A stretch of 64,000 bases of DNA. It comes from Streptomyces sp. H39-S7. GTDB taxonomy: Bacteria > Actinomycetota > Actinomycetes > Streptomycetales > Streptomycetaceae. Position 1 is the first letter of the stretch. Each line of letters begins with the position of its first letter. This document shows, one piece after another, positions 52,156 to 59,400 of the stretch. The position numbers were made by a program, and so were the translations under genes. The DNA is taken from the NCBI RefSeq assembly GCF_027158205.1, contig NZ_JAPVLU010000009.1, positions 124,001 through 188,000 of the forward strand, read 5' to 3'. Under the pieces are notes generated by a model, which worked only from the letters and a program-made list of their open reading frames with translations, made no database searches and was not told the DNA's origin.

Positions 52156-52433
52156 CAGCCAGCACCGACCGTCTGCACCTGCTCGCGCAGGACCGCCGCC
52201 CCGGTGCGGCTCGGTCGATCCCGACTCCCCCGCGTCCGGGATCGTCGGCCGCAGGCTCGCAGCCCTGGCGGCCGAGATCGAGAGGCTGGCGCGACTGCGC
52301 GAGAACCTCGCGCGGCGGGCTTCGGGAGCCGAGTGACCGCGAAGGTCTCCTGAACCGGACCGAACCCGAACCGAACTCGAACCTGAACCGAAGCGAGTCA
52401 GGTCCGGAGTGCGTGCGACCGGCCATCGAGAGG

Positions 52434-53201
52434 TCAGGGCAGGGTGAGGACGCGGGGGCCGTCCTGGGTGACGGCCATGGTGTGTTCGATATGCGCGGCG
52501 CGGCTGCCGTCGATCGTGCGCAGCGTCCATCCGTCGGGGTCGGTGTAGTAGTCGTTGCGTCCCCCGGCCATGAACATGGGTTCGAGGGCGAGAGCCAGGC
52601 CGTGGCGCAGCGGGAAGCCGCGGCCGGGTCGGCCGTGGTTGGGGACGTGGGGGTCCTCGTGCATCTGGCGGCCGATGCCATGGCCGCCGAAGTCGGCCGG
52701 CATGCCGCAGTCGGCTTTGCGGGCGACCGTGCTGATGGCGTGGGAGATGTCGCCGATGCGGTGCCCGGTGGTGGCGGCGGCGATGCCGGCGTCCAGGGCC
52801 TGCTGAGTGGCGGCGATGAGGTCGAGGTCGGCGGGGCGGGGGGTGCCGACGGTGAAGCTGATCGCGGCGTCGCCGGTCCAGCCGTCGAGTTCGGCGCCGC
52901 AGTCGATGCTCACCAGGTCGCCGTCGCGCAGGCGGTAGTCGCCGGGGATGCCGTGCGCGACGGCGTCGTTGACGGACGCGCAGATCACGGCGGGGAAAGG
53001 AGTGGGGGCGAAGGAGGGCTGGTAGCCCAGGAACGGAGAACGTGCTCCGGCCTTGGTCAGGACGGTGCGGGCGGCTTCGTCGAGCTCGCACAGGCGGACT
53101 CCCACGGCTGCGGCCGCCCGGGTGGCCGCGAGTGCGTGGGCCACGACGCGCCCGGCTTCTCGCATCGTGTCCAGTGCCGTGTCGGTCTTGATCTCCACCA
53201 T
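52434..53201 (-). CDS. map: Type I methionine aminopeptidase (accessory copy)
   Basis: This 255-residue M24A peptidase removes N-terminal Met. Metal ligands are readable in VSIDCGAELDGWTGDAAISF (two Asp), GGHGIGRQMHEDPHVPNHG (His), LALEPMF (Glu) and AHIEHTMAVT (Glu). It is probably a second copy, because the housekeeping map gene normally lies in the ribosomal-protein cluster. It is paired divergently with a small XRE regulator across a 22-bp palindrome, so its expression looks conditional. AGGGAG precedes the ATG. Confidence 0.87.
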   Translation of the reverse strand: MVEIKTDTALDTMREAGRVVAHALAATRAAAAVGVRLCELDEAARTVLTKAGARSPFLGYQPSFAPTPFPAVICASVNDAVAHGIPGDYRLRDGDLVSIDCGAELDGWTGDAAISFTVGTPRPADLDLIAATQQALDAGIAAATTGHRIGDISHAISTVARKADCGMPADFGGHGIGRQMHEDPHVPNHGRPGRGFPLRHGLALALEPMFMAGGRNDYYTDPDGWTLRTIDGSRAAHIEHTMAVTQDGPRVLTLP

Positions 53202-53234
53202 GTGCCGTGTCTCCCTGCGATGCGCCGTTGTCCA

Positions 53235-53256
53235 ATACTTATACCGGTATTAGTAT
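53235..53256. promoter_or_regulatory. 22-bp palindromic operator between map and xre
   Basis: ATACT, T, ATACCGGTAT, T, AGTAT: 10 of 11 positions are symmetric around the perfect ATACCGGTAT core. The right arm contains TAGTAT (53251-53256), a -10 seven bases before the xre ATG, so a bound regulator blocks its own leaderless transcript and probably the divergent map promoter. Confidence 0.72.
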
Positions 53257-53263
53257 CACGGGC

Positions 53264-53539
53264 ATGGTGAGAGTTCCTTTGAGTCCGGAAGAGCGGCAAC
53301 GTGGAGAGCGCTTCGGCGCCCTGCTCCGCCAGGCCCGCGGCGATCGCAGCATGGTGGACGTGGCCGCGGCGGCCGGAGTGTCCGCGGAGACGCTGCGCAA
53401 GATCGAGACGGGCCGGGCCCCGACCCCGGCGTTCTTCACCGTGGCGGCCCTGGCCCACGCGCTCGATGTGTCGCTGGACCACCTGGTCACGGTCTGCGCA
53501 GAGGGTGCCGATGACGGTGGCCAGGCCCTTTCGGCGTGA
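53264..53539 (+). CDS. Small XRE-family HTH regulator
   Basis: This 91-residue Cro/C1-type regulator consists almost entirely of the HTH domain: FGALLRQARGDRSMVDVAAAAGVSAETLRKIETGRAPTPAFFTVAALAHALDVSLDHLV. There is no ribosome-binding site before the ATG; the TAGTAT in the palindrome makes a leaderless mRNA likely. It is divergent from the methionine aminopeptidase gene and is its likely repressor through the shared palindrome. Confidence 0.84.
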   Translation: MVRVPLSPEERQRGERFGALLRQARGDRSMVDVAAAAGVSAETLRKIETGRAPTPAFFTVAALAHALDVSLDHLVTVCAEGADDGGQALSA

Positions 53540-53546
53540 GCATCAG

Positions 53547-53567
53547 GGACCGGCCTTCCACCGGTCC
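53547..53567. terminator. Short terminator-like hairpin
   Basis: GGACCGG pairs with CCGGTCC around a 7-base loop between the convergent xre and GNAT genes. The 7-bp stem is modest. Confidence 0.45.
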
Positions 53568-53572
53568 GCCCC

Positions 53573-54337
53573 TCAGGCGCGTTCGAAGCAGTGCGAGTGC
53601 CCGATGGGCGTAAAGCCGTGGCGCTCGTACCAGTGACGCGGCCAGTCCCCCGAATCGGCGATCAGGAACCGCGTACCGCAGTCCGCGTCGCCGGCCCGGC
53701 TCAGGGCGGTGGCCAGCACCGCGTTCGCGTAACCGCGTCCGAGGTGTCGCTCCGACGTGACCAGATCCTCGATCTGGGCGATGCCCGCTGCCGGATCCAG
53801 ATAGAGGTCGGCCCAGGAGGCGACCTCGCCGTCCTCCGCACGGGCACCGATGAACTGCACGACGTCGGCGCCACGGCGGCGGGTGTCGCGCCGGTCGACG
53901 AGGTGGCGGATGACCTCGTCGTTCACATCCGGCAGGAAGTTGTGCCAGCGCCGGGTGAGCGGCACGCGCAGCGTGTCGAGGTCCACTTCCTCCGCACCGC
54001 CGGCGACCGGCAGCGGGCCCGTGTGCAGCATGATCAGATCAGCGGAGTGGCTGTATCCCGCCCGGATCAGCGGCTCGGCGCAGACTGTCCCGAACTCGTC
54101 GTCGAAAACGGCGATCATGCGGTGCGACAGATGCCCCAACGCCTCGTCCGCGAGCGCGGGCAGCGTCTCGGGGTCGACCGACGTCTGGTCGATGACGACG
54201 AAGTTGTTCCCGCGAGAGTGCGCGAAGGTGTCGTCGAGTGCGGCGAATCCGCCCGGGAGGACGACAGTGCGCGCGGCCTGGCGCCGGGCGAAGGCAGACA
54301 GGAAAGCGCGGATCCGCTGCAGTTCTGGGCTTGCCAT
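53573..54337 (-). CDS. GNAT-family acetyltransferase
   Basis: This 254-residue protein has an uncharacterised N-terminal half (VVLPGGFAALDDTFAHSRGNNFVVIDQ) and a C-terminal GNAT fold with AQIEDLVTSERHLGRGYANAVLATALSRA as the acetyl-CoA loop and RHWYERHGFTPIG at the end. TAGGCT on the minus strand (54345-54350) lies 7 bp before the ATG with no ribosome-binding site, so the transcript may be leaderless. Substrate unknown. Confidence 0.8.
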   Translation of the reverse strand: MASPELQRIRAFLSAFARRQAARTVVLPGGFAALDDTFAHSRGNNFVVIDQTSVDPETLPALADEALGHLSHRMIAVFDDEFGTVCAEPLIRAGYSHSADLIMLHTGPLPVAGGAEEVDLDTLRVPLTRRWHNFLPDVNDEVIRHLVDRRDTRRRGADVVQFIGARAEDGEVASWADLYLDPAAGIAQIEDLVTSERHLGRGYANAVLATALSRAGDADCGTRFLIADSGDWPRHWYERHGFTPIGHSHCFERA

Positions 54338-54494
54338 GAGGCGCAGCCTACGCAGCCGTGGTCCTGGTGCGCCTCCGATTTTCTCCCAGGCGCGTCAAGG
54401 TTCCAGGATGCGCGGACCGATAGGAACGCGCAGCCGATCCGGGGCCACCTTTTCGCCGGGGAATGGGCGCCCGCGGTGTGCCGTTCTCCTTTAC

Positions 54495-54884
54495 GTGACC
54501 GATTCGCCCCCCGATGCCGCCTCTCCCCCGATCGAGCACGAGTCCGTTCGCGAACGGCTCGCGGTCGAGCGCGGCGACACGAACGGGCGGATCGCGGCGC
54601 TGAGCCGGGATTTCGACGGGATCGTCGCTGCGAACGCTCTCGTGGCGGTCGATGACGAGCACGATCCGGAGGGGGCGAGCACCGCCTTCGAGCGGGCCCA
54701 CGTCGCCGCGCTGCTCGCGCAGACCCGTGAACACCTCGCCGACCTGGACCGGGCACTGGCACGGTTGGAGCGGGGTGACTACGGACGGTGCGAGCAGTGC
54801 GGCGCGCCGATTCCCGTGGAGCGTCTGGAAGTGCGCCCTGCGGCGAGCACTTGCGTCCACTGCGCGGCGACTCGCCACCGCTGA
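54495..54884 (+). CDS. DksA/TraR-type zinc-finger protein
   Basis: This protein of about 129 residues ends with the DksA/TraR C4 zinc finger: Cys99-x2-Cys102 (CEQCGAPIPVERLEVRP) and Cys120-x2-Cys123 (CVHC). The preceding helices (FERAHVAALLAQTREHLADLDRALARLERGDYGRCE) are those of the family's coiled coil. Such proteins bind the RNA polymerase secondary channel. The GTG at 54495 has no ribosome-binding site, so the true start may be further in; the finger and coiled coil are unaffected. Confidence 0.78.
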   Translation: MTDSPPDAASPPIEHESVRERLAVERGDTNGRIAALSRDFDGIVAANALVAVDDEHDPEGASTAFERAHVAALLAQTREHLADLDRALARLERGDYGRCEQCGAPIPVERLEVRPAASTCVHCAATRHR

Positions 54885-54955
54885 CGGGAAGGTCCGTCCC
54901 GCCCCCGGTGTCCGGCCCGCCGGACGGCTTGTCGGCGGCGTTCGCGCGCGTGCCG

Positions 54956-55486
54956 TCAGCCGACCCGTCGGGACAGCACCTGGCCCGGCCACTCCTGGGA
55001 CAGGAAACGCTCGGTGGGTGCGAAGTTGTTGCGCTCGTAGAAGGCGACGAGTTCGCCGCCGCCCCCCGCCCAGCAGTCGACCCGCAGCAGCTGCACCCCG
55101 GCCCGCCGGGTCTCCTCGGCGGCGCGCTCCAACAGTCGCGCGCCGATCCCGCGTCCGGCGTACCGGCGGTCGGAGACCAGGAGCCGCACATACCGCTCGG
55201 GTTCGCCGGCCGGCGCGATCGGCATCTGCGGGCTGGGGCCCGAGTCCAGCACCAGCGCTCCGACCGGTCTCCCGTCCAACTCCGCGATGTACGGGACGTT
55301 CTGAGTCCTGTACCGCTCGACCCGCGCCACCCCGCCCGGCTTCTGCGAATAGGGCGTCGTGCCCCACTGCTGGGTGTTGCCGCGAGCGTTCATCCAGACC
55401 ACTGCCGCGTCGAGCATGTCCAGAATGGCCGGTGCGTCGGCCAGGCTGCCCGGCCTGATCTGTATCCCCTGCGTGCTGTCGTTCAC
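54956..55486 (-). CDS. GNAT-family acetyltransferase
   Basis: This 176-residue acetyltransferase has RPGSLADAPAILDMLDAAVVWM at the start, the acetyl-CoA motif VRLLVSDRRYAGRGIGARLLERAAEETRRAG and the closing AFYERNNFAPTERFL. The GTG at 55486 is preceded by TAAACT six bases upstream (minus strand, 55493-55498) and no ribosome-binding site, so a leaderless mRNA is likely. Confidence 0.82.
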   Translation of the reverse strand: MNDSTQGIQIRPGSLADAPAILDMLDAAVVWMNARGNTQQWGTTPYSQKPGGVARVERYRTQNVPYIAELDGRPVGALVLDSGPSPQMPIAPAGEPERYVRLLVSDRRYAGRGIGARLLERAAEETRRAGVQLLRVDCWAGGGGELVAFYERNNFAPTERFLSQEWPGQVLSRRVG

Positions 55487-55640
55487 GGCGAGAGTTTAAG
55501 CGCCATCGGGCCGCGGGCCGTCGTGAGCGGTCCGCCGAGCGCGGTGCCGAGCGGCCATGCGGTAAGCAGCTCCGCGCCGTGGGGGACGCGACGGCGCGGC
55601 ACCGGGGGCATGTCCCGACAACGAGCGGGTCGATCTCGTC

Positions 55641-56048
55641 TCAGCGGATCTCGTTGATGCGGATCAGGTTGCCCGCGGGATCGCGGACGGCGCAGTCGCG
55701 AACGCCGTACGGCTGCTCGGTCGGCTCCTGGACGACCTCGGCCCCGGCCTGCAGCCGCTCGAACGTGGCGTCGAGGTCGGTGGTGGCCAGGATGATGATG
55801 GCGTACGTGCCCTTGGCCATCATTTCCGTGATGGTGCGGCGCTCGTCGTCGGTGATGCCCGGGTCGGCGGCCGGCGGGTGCAGGACGATGGACAGTCCCG
55901 GCTGGTCGGCGGGCCCGACCGTGATCCAGCGCAGCCCGCCGTAGCCGACGTCGTCGCGTACCTCGAAGCCCAGCAGGTCGCGGTAGAACGCCAGGGCGGA
56001 GTCCGGGTCGTCGTGTGGGAGGAAGGTCGAGCGAAGGGTGAGGTCCAT
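55641..56048 (-). CDS. VOC-family protein (glyoxalase/dioxygenase-like)
   Basis: This 135-residue VOC protein begins MDLTLRSTFLPHDDPDSALAFYRDLLGFEVRDDVGYGGLRWITVG and ends YGVRDCAVRDPAGNLIRINE. The His and Glu positions of the two beta-alpha-beta-beta-beta modules are partly present. It has no ribosome-binding site. A TAGCGT -10 lies 7 bp before the ATG and a 21-bp box sits 20 bp further up. The same architecture is found at the next VOC gene. Fosfomycin/bleomycin resistance cannot be claimed from sequence. Confidence 0.82.
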   Translation of the reverse strand: MDLTLRSTFLPHDDPDSALAFYRDLLGFEVRDDVGYGGLRWITVGPADQPGLSIVLHPPAADPGITDDERRTITEMMAKGTYAIIILATTDLDATFERLQAGAEVVQEPTEQPYGVRDCAVRDPAGNLIRINEIR

Positions 56049-56055
56049 GCCGTGA

Positions 56056-56102
56056 ACGCTAGTTGCGGCCCGGTGCCCGGTGCTTCTCGATTCCTGATCG
56101 GT
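56056..56102 (-). promoter_or_regulatory. Leaderless promoter with 21-bp upstream box (copy 1)
   Basis: Minus strand: a box at 56082-56102 beginning ACCGATCAGGAATCGAGAAG, then 20 bp, then TAGCGT (56056-56061), then 7 bp and the ATG at 56048. The box is identical to the one at 56803-56823 and stands where an activator would replace a -35 element. Confidence 0.72.
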
Positions 56103-56155
56103 CCGCACCACCGGTCGCGACCGCACCCGGCGCGATCGCTCGCCGCCCGCCCGGC

Positions 56156-56770
56156 TCACTCCGACGCGTTCTCCCATACGAACCCGTCCGGGTCGGTGAA
56201 GGAGCCGCCACCGGTGCCGATCGAGATCCGGTGCGAGCCGGTGCCGTCGGCCGGGACGCCGGCGTCCTTGGCGAGGGCCCGGCGCCCGTACAGCCCCAGC
56301 TTGACGGGACTCGACGGCGTGGCGAACTCGACGTACATGCGGGGAATGCTCTTCGCCACGGCCAGGCCCCGGTCCACGTAGAACCGCTTGCTCGCGGCCA
56401 GGTCCGCGACCCCGAGCAGGAGCACGATGTCGTCGATCTCGCGGGTGGCCGGTCCGGAGTCCTTCTTCGCCGAGGTCGCGACCTTCCAGATCGTCCCGTC
56501 GGGGGCTCGAACGACGCCGCCGTGGCCCCACAGCGACTTCGTGACGGGCTTCAGCGGTGTGGCACCGGCGTCGATCGCGGAGTCGATGAGGCTGTTGACG
56601 GTGGACGGCTGGGAGACGGTGAGCGACAGGGTGAACCCGCGGAAGCCGTCCGTGGGCACCTCCGAGGCCCGCAGGCGCACCTGCTTGTCCAGGCCGAAGG
56701 CGGCGGCGTAGAAGTCGGCGGCGGCCGCGGGGTCGGCCACGTCCAGGGTGATGGATTCGATGGAAGTCAT
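56156..56770 (-). CDS. Two-module VOC-family protein
   Basis: This 204-residue VOC protein opens with MTSIESITLDVADPAAAADFYAAAFGLD and has a second module from IDDIVLLLGVADLAASKRFYVDRGLAVAKS to FTDPDGFVWENASE. DPDGFVWE is the usual VOC ending. Like the neighbouring VOC gene it lacks a ribosome-binding site and is preceded by the same 21-bp box, a 20-bp spacer and TAGCGT, here 6 bp before the ATG. The two genes are 107 bp apart in the same orientation but probably transcribed separately. Confidence 0.82.
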   Translation of the reverse strand: MTSIESITLDVADPAAAADFYAAAFGLDKQVRLRASEVPTDGFRGFTLSLTVSQPSTVNSLIDSAIDAGATPLKPVTKSLWGHGGVVRAPDGTIWKVATSAKKDSGPATREIDDIVLLLGVADLAASKRFYVDRGLAVAKSIPRMYVEFATPSSPVKLGLYGRRALAKDAGVPADGTGSHRISIGTGGGSFTDPDGFVWENASE

Positions 56771-56776
56771 AGCTTC

Positions 56777-56823
56777 ACGCTAGGTGTGGCCGGGTGGCCG
56801 GCGCTTCTCGATTCCTGATCGGT
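56777..56823 (-). promoter_or_regulatory. Leaderless promoter with 21-bp upstream box (copy 2)
   Basis: Same layout as copy 1: box 56803-56823, 20-bp spacer, TAGCGT at 56777-56782, six bases, then the ATG at 56770. Even the spacer is similar (GGCC/CCGG-rich), but the coding regions differ, which points to a conserved regulatory unit. Confidence 0.72.
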
Positions 56824-56937
56824 TCACGGGACCGCCGGGGGATCACGGGCACACCGGAGGATTGACTTGCCCCTTGGGGCGGACGACGATTCCTTCCGGG
56901 GTCGGGGCGGGCGGCGACCGGCCGAAGGGAGCTGTCG

Positions 56938-57519
56938 ATGGACGAGGCGGCAGCAGGGCCGACCGGACACGGCCAGGCGCGGTACGACAGCGCCGCAGCC
57001 GATGCCGTCGCCTTCATGCGCACGCTGGGTGCGGAGGATATGGAGCATCCCGGGGGGACGCTCCCGCAGCACCTCCAACGGGTGAGCCGGCTGCTGGCGG
57101 CATGGGGCGCCCGGCCGGATCTGCGACTGGCCGGCCTGTGCCACGCCTTCTACGGCACCGACGGGTTCGCGCCGTCGTTGCTCCCGCTGGAGGCCCGCGG
57201 CGAGCTGGTCCGTCGCATCGGAGCGGACGCTGAGGAGATCGTGTACGTCTACGCCAGCTGCGACAGGAAGGTCTCCTACCGCGAACCGGCAAGCGAGAGC
57301 GGGACGTTCCGCGACAGGTTCACCGGGCGCACGTACTCCCCCGGCCCGCGCCAACGCCGGGACTTCGCCGAGCTGACAGCGGCGAACGAACTGGACCTGG
57401 CCGGCACCGACCCGGCCTTCCGTGAGGAATGGGGAGACGGCCTGCTCAAGCTGCTCACCCGGCTGCGGCCCCTCCTGAGCGACCACGCATGGGAACACAC
57501 CCAAAAAATCCTGACCTGA
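56938..57519 (+). CDS. HD-like conserved hypothetical protein (DUF6817-like)
   Basis: This 193-residue protein contains HPGGTLPQHLQRVSRLLAAWGARPDLRLAGLCHAFYGTDGF, which looks like a divergent HD-domain: His in LPQHL and His in LCHAFYGTDGF. The second half has DLAGTDPAFREEWGDGLLKLL. I believe it is close to DUF6817. The likely role is a metal-dependent hydrolase, but the classical HD pair is not visible. GAAGGGAG lies upstream of the ATG. Confidence 0.68.
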   Translation: MDEAAAGPTGHGQARYDSAAADAVAFMRTLGAEDMEHPGGTLPQHLQRVSRLLAAWGARPDLRLAGLCHAFYGTDGFAPSLLPLEARGELVRRIGADAEEIVYVYASCDRKVSYREPASESGTFRDRFTGRTYSPGPRQRRDFAELTAANELDLAGTDPAFREEWGDGLLKLLTRLRPLLSDHAWEHTQKILT

Positions 57520-57695
57520 CGCCCCCGCCACCGCAGGCGTGTCGAGGCCGGTCTCCGCCGGGGCCCGGGGCGCTTCCGGGTGGTCGTCGCTGAGCGGCTG
57601 CCGGCGTTGGTCGGTAGGGTCGGAAGTGATCGCCGCTCGCTTCTCCCGCCCGGCTCATGAGCCGCGGCAGCCGAGCGGAGGGAGGCAGGCCGCCC

Positions 57696-58526
57696 ATGAC
57701 TGTGATCTCCCTGAAGTCCGCCCTGGTGCGGAAGGGCGTCACGCTGCCCTATGCCGAGGCGGGCTATCCCAACGGCACGCCGGTGGTCTTCGTGCACGGG
57801 CTCGGCGACTCCTGGTGGTCCTTCGAGCAGCTGCTGCAACGGCTCCCGGCGTCCCTGCACGGTTATGCGCCCTCCCAGCGTGGCCACGGCGACGCCGACC
57901 GTCCCCCCGACGGCTACACGCCCGAGGATTTCGCTTCCGACCTGGTGGCCTTCCTCGACGTCGCAGGCATCGAGCGCGGTCTTCTCGTCGGGTCCTCGAC
58001 CGGCGGTGTGGCCGCCCGGATCGTCGCGGGCAGCCATCCCGACCGGATCTCCGGGCTGGTCCTGGTAGGCGTCCCGGCCACGCTCGCGGACAAACCCGCG
58101 GCGGCCGCTCTGAGCGAGACCGTCCAGGGCCTGTCGGACCCGGTTCCCCGTGCGGTCGTGGAGAGCCTCATGGCTGGTGTCACGGGCCGCCCGGTTGCGC
58201 CAGGGCTCATCAAGACCATGACCGACGAGAGGCTCAAGCTTCCCGCCCGCGTCTGGCAGGGGACCCTGCGCGGGCTGCTCGAAGCCGATCTCGGCGCGAC
58301 CCTCGCGGGCATCCTGGTGCCGACACTCGTCATCTGGGGCGACCAGGACGACCTCCTGCCGCGCGACGACCAGCAGGCCATCCTGGACGCCATCCACGGC
58401 TCGCGCCTGCTCACCTACGAAGGGGCCGGGCACGCCGTCCACTGGGAGCAGCCCGAACGCGTCGTCGCCGACATCGCCGCGTTCGCCACCCAGATCGCAC
58501 GCCGCGCCACTTCTGGCGGGCGGTGA
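57696..58526 (+). CDS. Alpha/beta hydrolase
   Basis: This 276-residue alpha/beta hydrolase has the oxyanion motif VFVHGLGDSWWSF, the nucleophile elbow LLVGSSTGG, an acid in VIWGDQDDLLP and the terminal GAGHAVHWEQPE histidine, all in place for an active enzyme. The ATG at 57696 follows GGAGGGAGG; a frame from 57657 only adds a basic leader. Related to haloalkane dehalogenase/peroxidase-like hydrolases, substrate unknown. Confidence 0.84.
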   Translation: MTVISLKSALVRKGVTLPYAEAGYPNGTPVVFVHGLGDSWWSFEQLLQRLPASLHGYAPSQRGHGDADRPPDGYTPEDFASDLVAFLDVAGIERGLLVGSSTGGVAARIVAGSHPDRISGLVLVGVPATLADKPAAAALSETVQGLSDPVPRAVVESLMAGVTGRPVAPGLIKTMTDERLKLPARVWQGTLRGLLEADLGATLAGILVPTLVIWGDQDDLLPRDDQQAILDAIHGSRLLTYEGAGHAVHWEQPERVVADIAAFATQIARRATSGGR

Positions 58527-58598
58527 AGGGGGCGTCCAGGGCCTGGTGACACCGTCGCTACTGACGAGTAGGGTCAGGGGCCGACGAATGGAGCTCCC

Positions 58599-59108
58599 AT
58601 GACCCGCACGTTCACCGTGTCCCGCAGCATCCTGATCGAGGCCGCCGCGTCGACCGTGTACGAACAGGTCAGCCGGCCCGCGCAGATGGGGCGCTGGAGC
58701 CCCGAGAACCTCGGTGCGACCCTTCCCTGCGAGGACGAGTGTGCCCCCGTCGGCCTCGTCTTCAACGGCCACAACAAGCGCGGTCCGTTCCGCTGGACCA
58801 CCCGCTGCACCGTGACCGCCTCCGATCCCGGTCGCCGGTTCGCCTTCCGCGTCCACGCGATAGGGCTGCGCCGTCCCCGCCTGTCCGCTCCCATCGCCTC
58901 CTGGGAGTACCGGCTGGAGGAAACCGGCACCGGCACCACGGTGACGGAGACCTGGACGGACGACCGCCGCTCGTGGCCCGCCTTCGTGGCCAACACCTTC
59001 GACCGCCTCGCCACGGGCGGCCACACCTTCGCCGTGTTCCAGGTCCGCAACATCGAGACCACGCTGCGCAATCTGAAGCGCGAGCTGGAGACCTCGATCT
59101 CCGCCTGA
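58599..59108 (+). CDS. SRPBCC-family protein (polyketide cyclase/dehydrase-like)
   Basis: This 169-residue START-like protein begins FTVSRSILIEAAASTVYEQVSRPAQMGRWSPE, a standard SRPBCC opening, and ends with WPAFVANTFDRLATGGHTFAVFQVRNIETTLRNLKRELE. The fold forms a hydrophobic pocket for lipids or polyketides. TGGAG precedes the ATG. It is probably a small-molecule-binding protein with no defined reaction. Confidence 0.8.
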   Translation: MTRTFTVSRSILIEAAASTVYEQVSRPAQMGRWSPENLGATLPCEDECAPVGLVFNGHNKRGPFRWTTRCTVTASDPGRRFAFRVHAIGLRRPRLSAPIASWEYRLEETGTGTTVTETWTDDRRSWPAFVANTFDRLATGGHTFAVFQVRNIETTLRNLKRELETSISA

Positions 59109-59400
59109 CCCGCCCCCCGCCCCGGACCGGTCGCGCGACCGCGGCGCGAGCGTCCCGCGAGGGGTATCCGACGCGCAGAGCCCAGGATGGTGACCGGGGT
59201 CCGGCAGGTCCCTGCCGCCCGGACACCGACTTTGGTGCGCCACCGCTCCCCCACAGCGTCGCGCTTCCGTGTCACCGTTCCTGTATGCAGCCCTTACGCG
59301 CCCTCACCGAGCCCACCGCGCCCGCTCTCCGAGACTCCCCGCACCCCGGGGCGACCCCGGCACCCGCTGGATCCACCGCGAGAGAGGAAGAAGCCTCCTG

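Noticed and set aside
52103..52336. Small plus-strand frame ending in a Leu/Arg helix (AEIERLARLRENLARR)
   Set aside because: The helix looked MerR-like, but there is no HTH before it, no start signal, and it lies opposite the decayed isomerase-like gene.
57276..59243. 655-codon minus-strand open frame
   Set aside because: It covers the alpha/beta hydrolase and SRPBCC genes antisense; those have complete motifs and start signals, while this frame has none.
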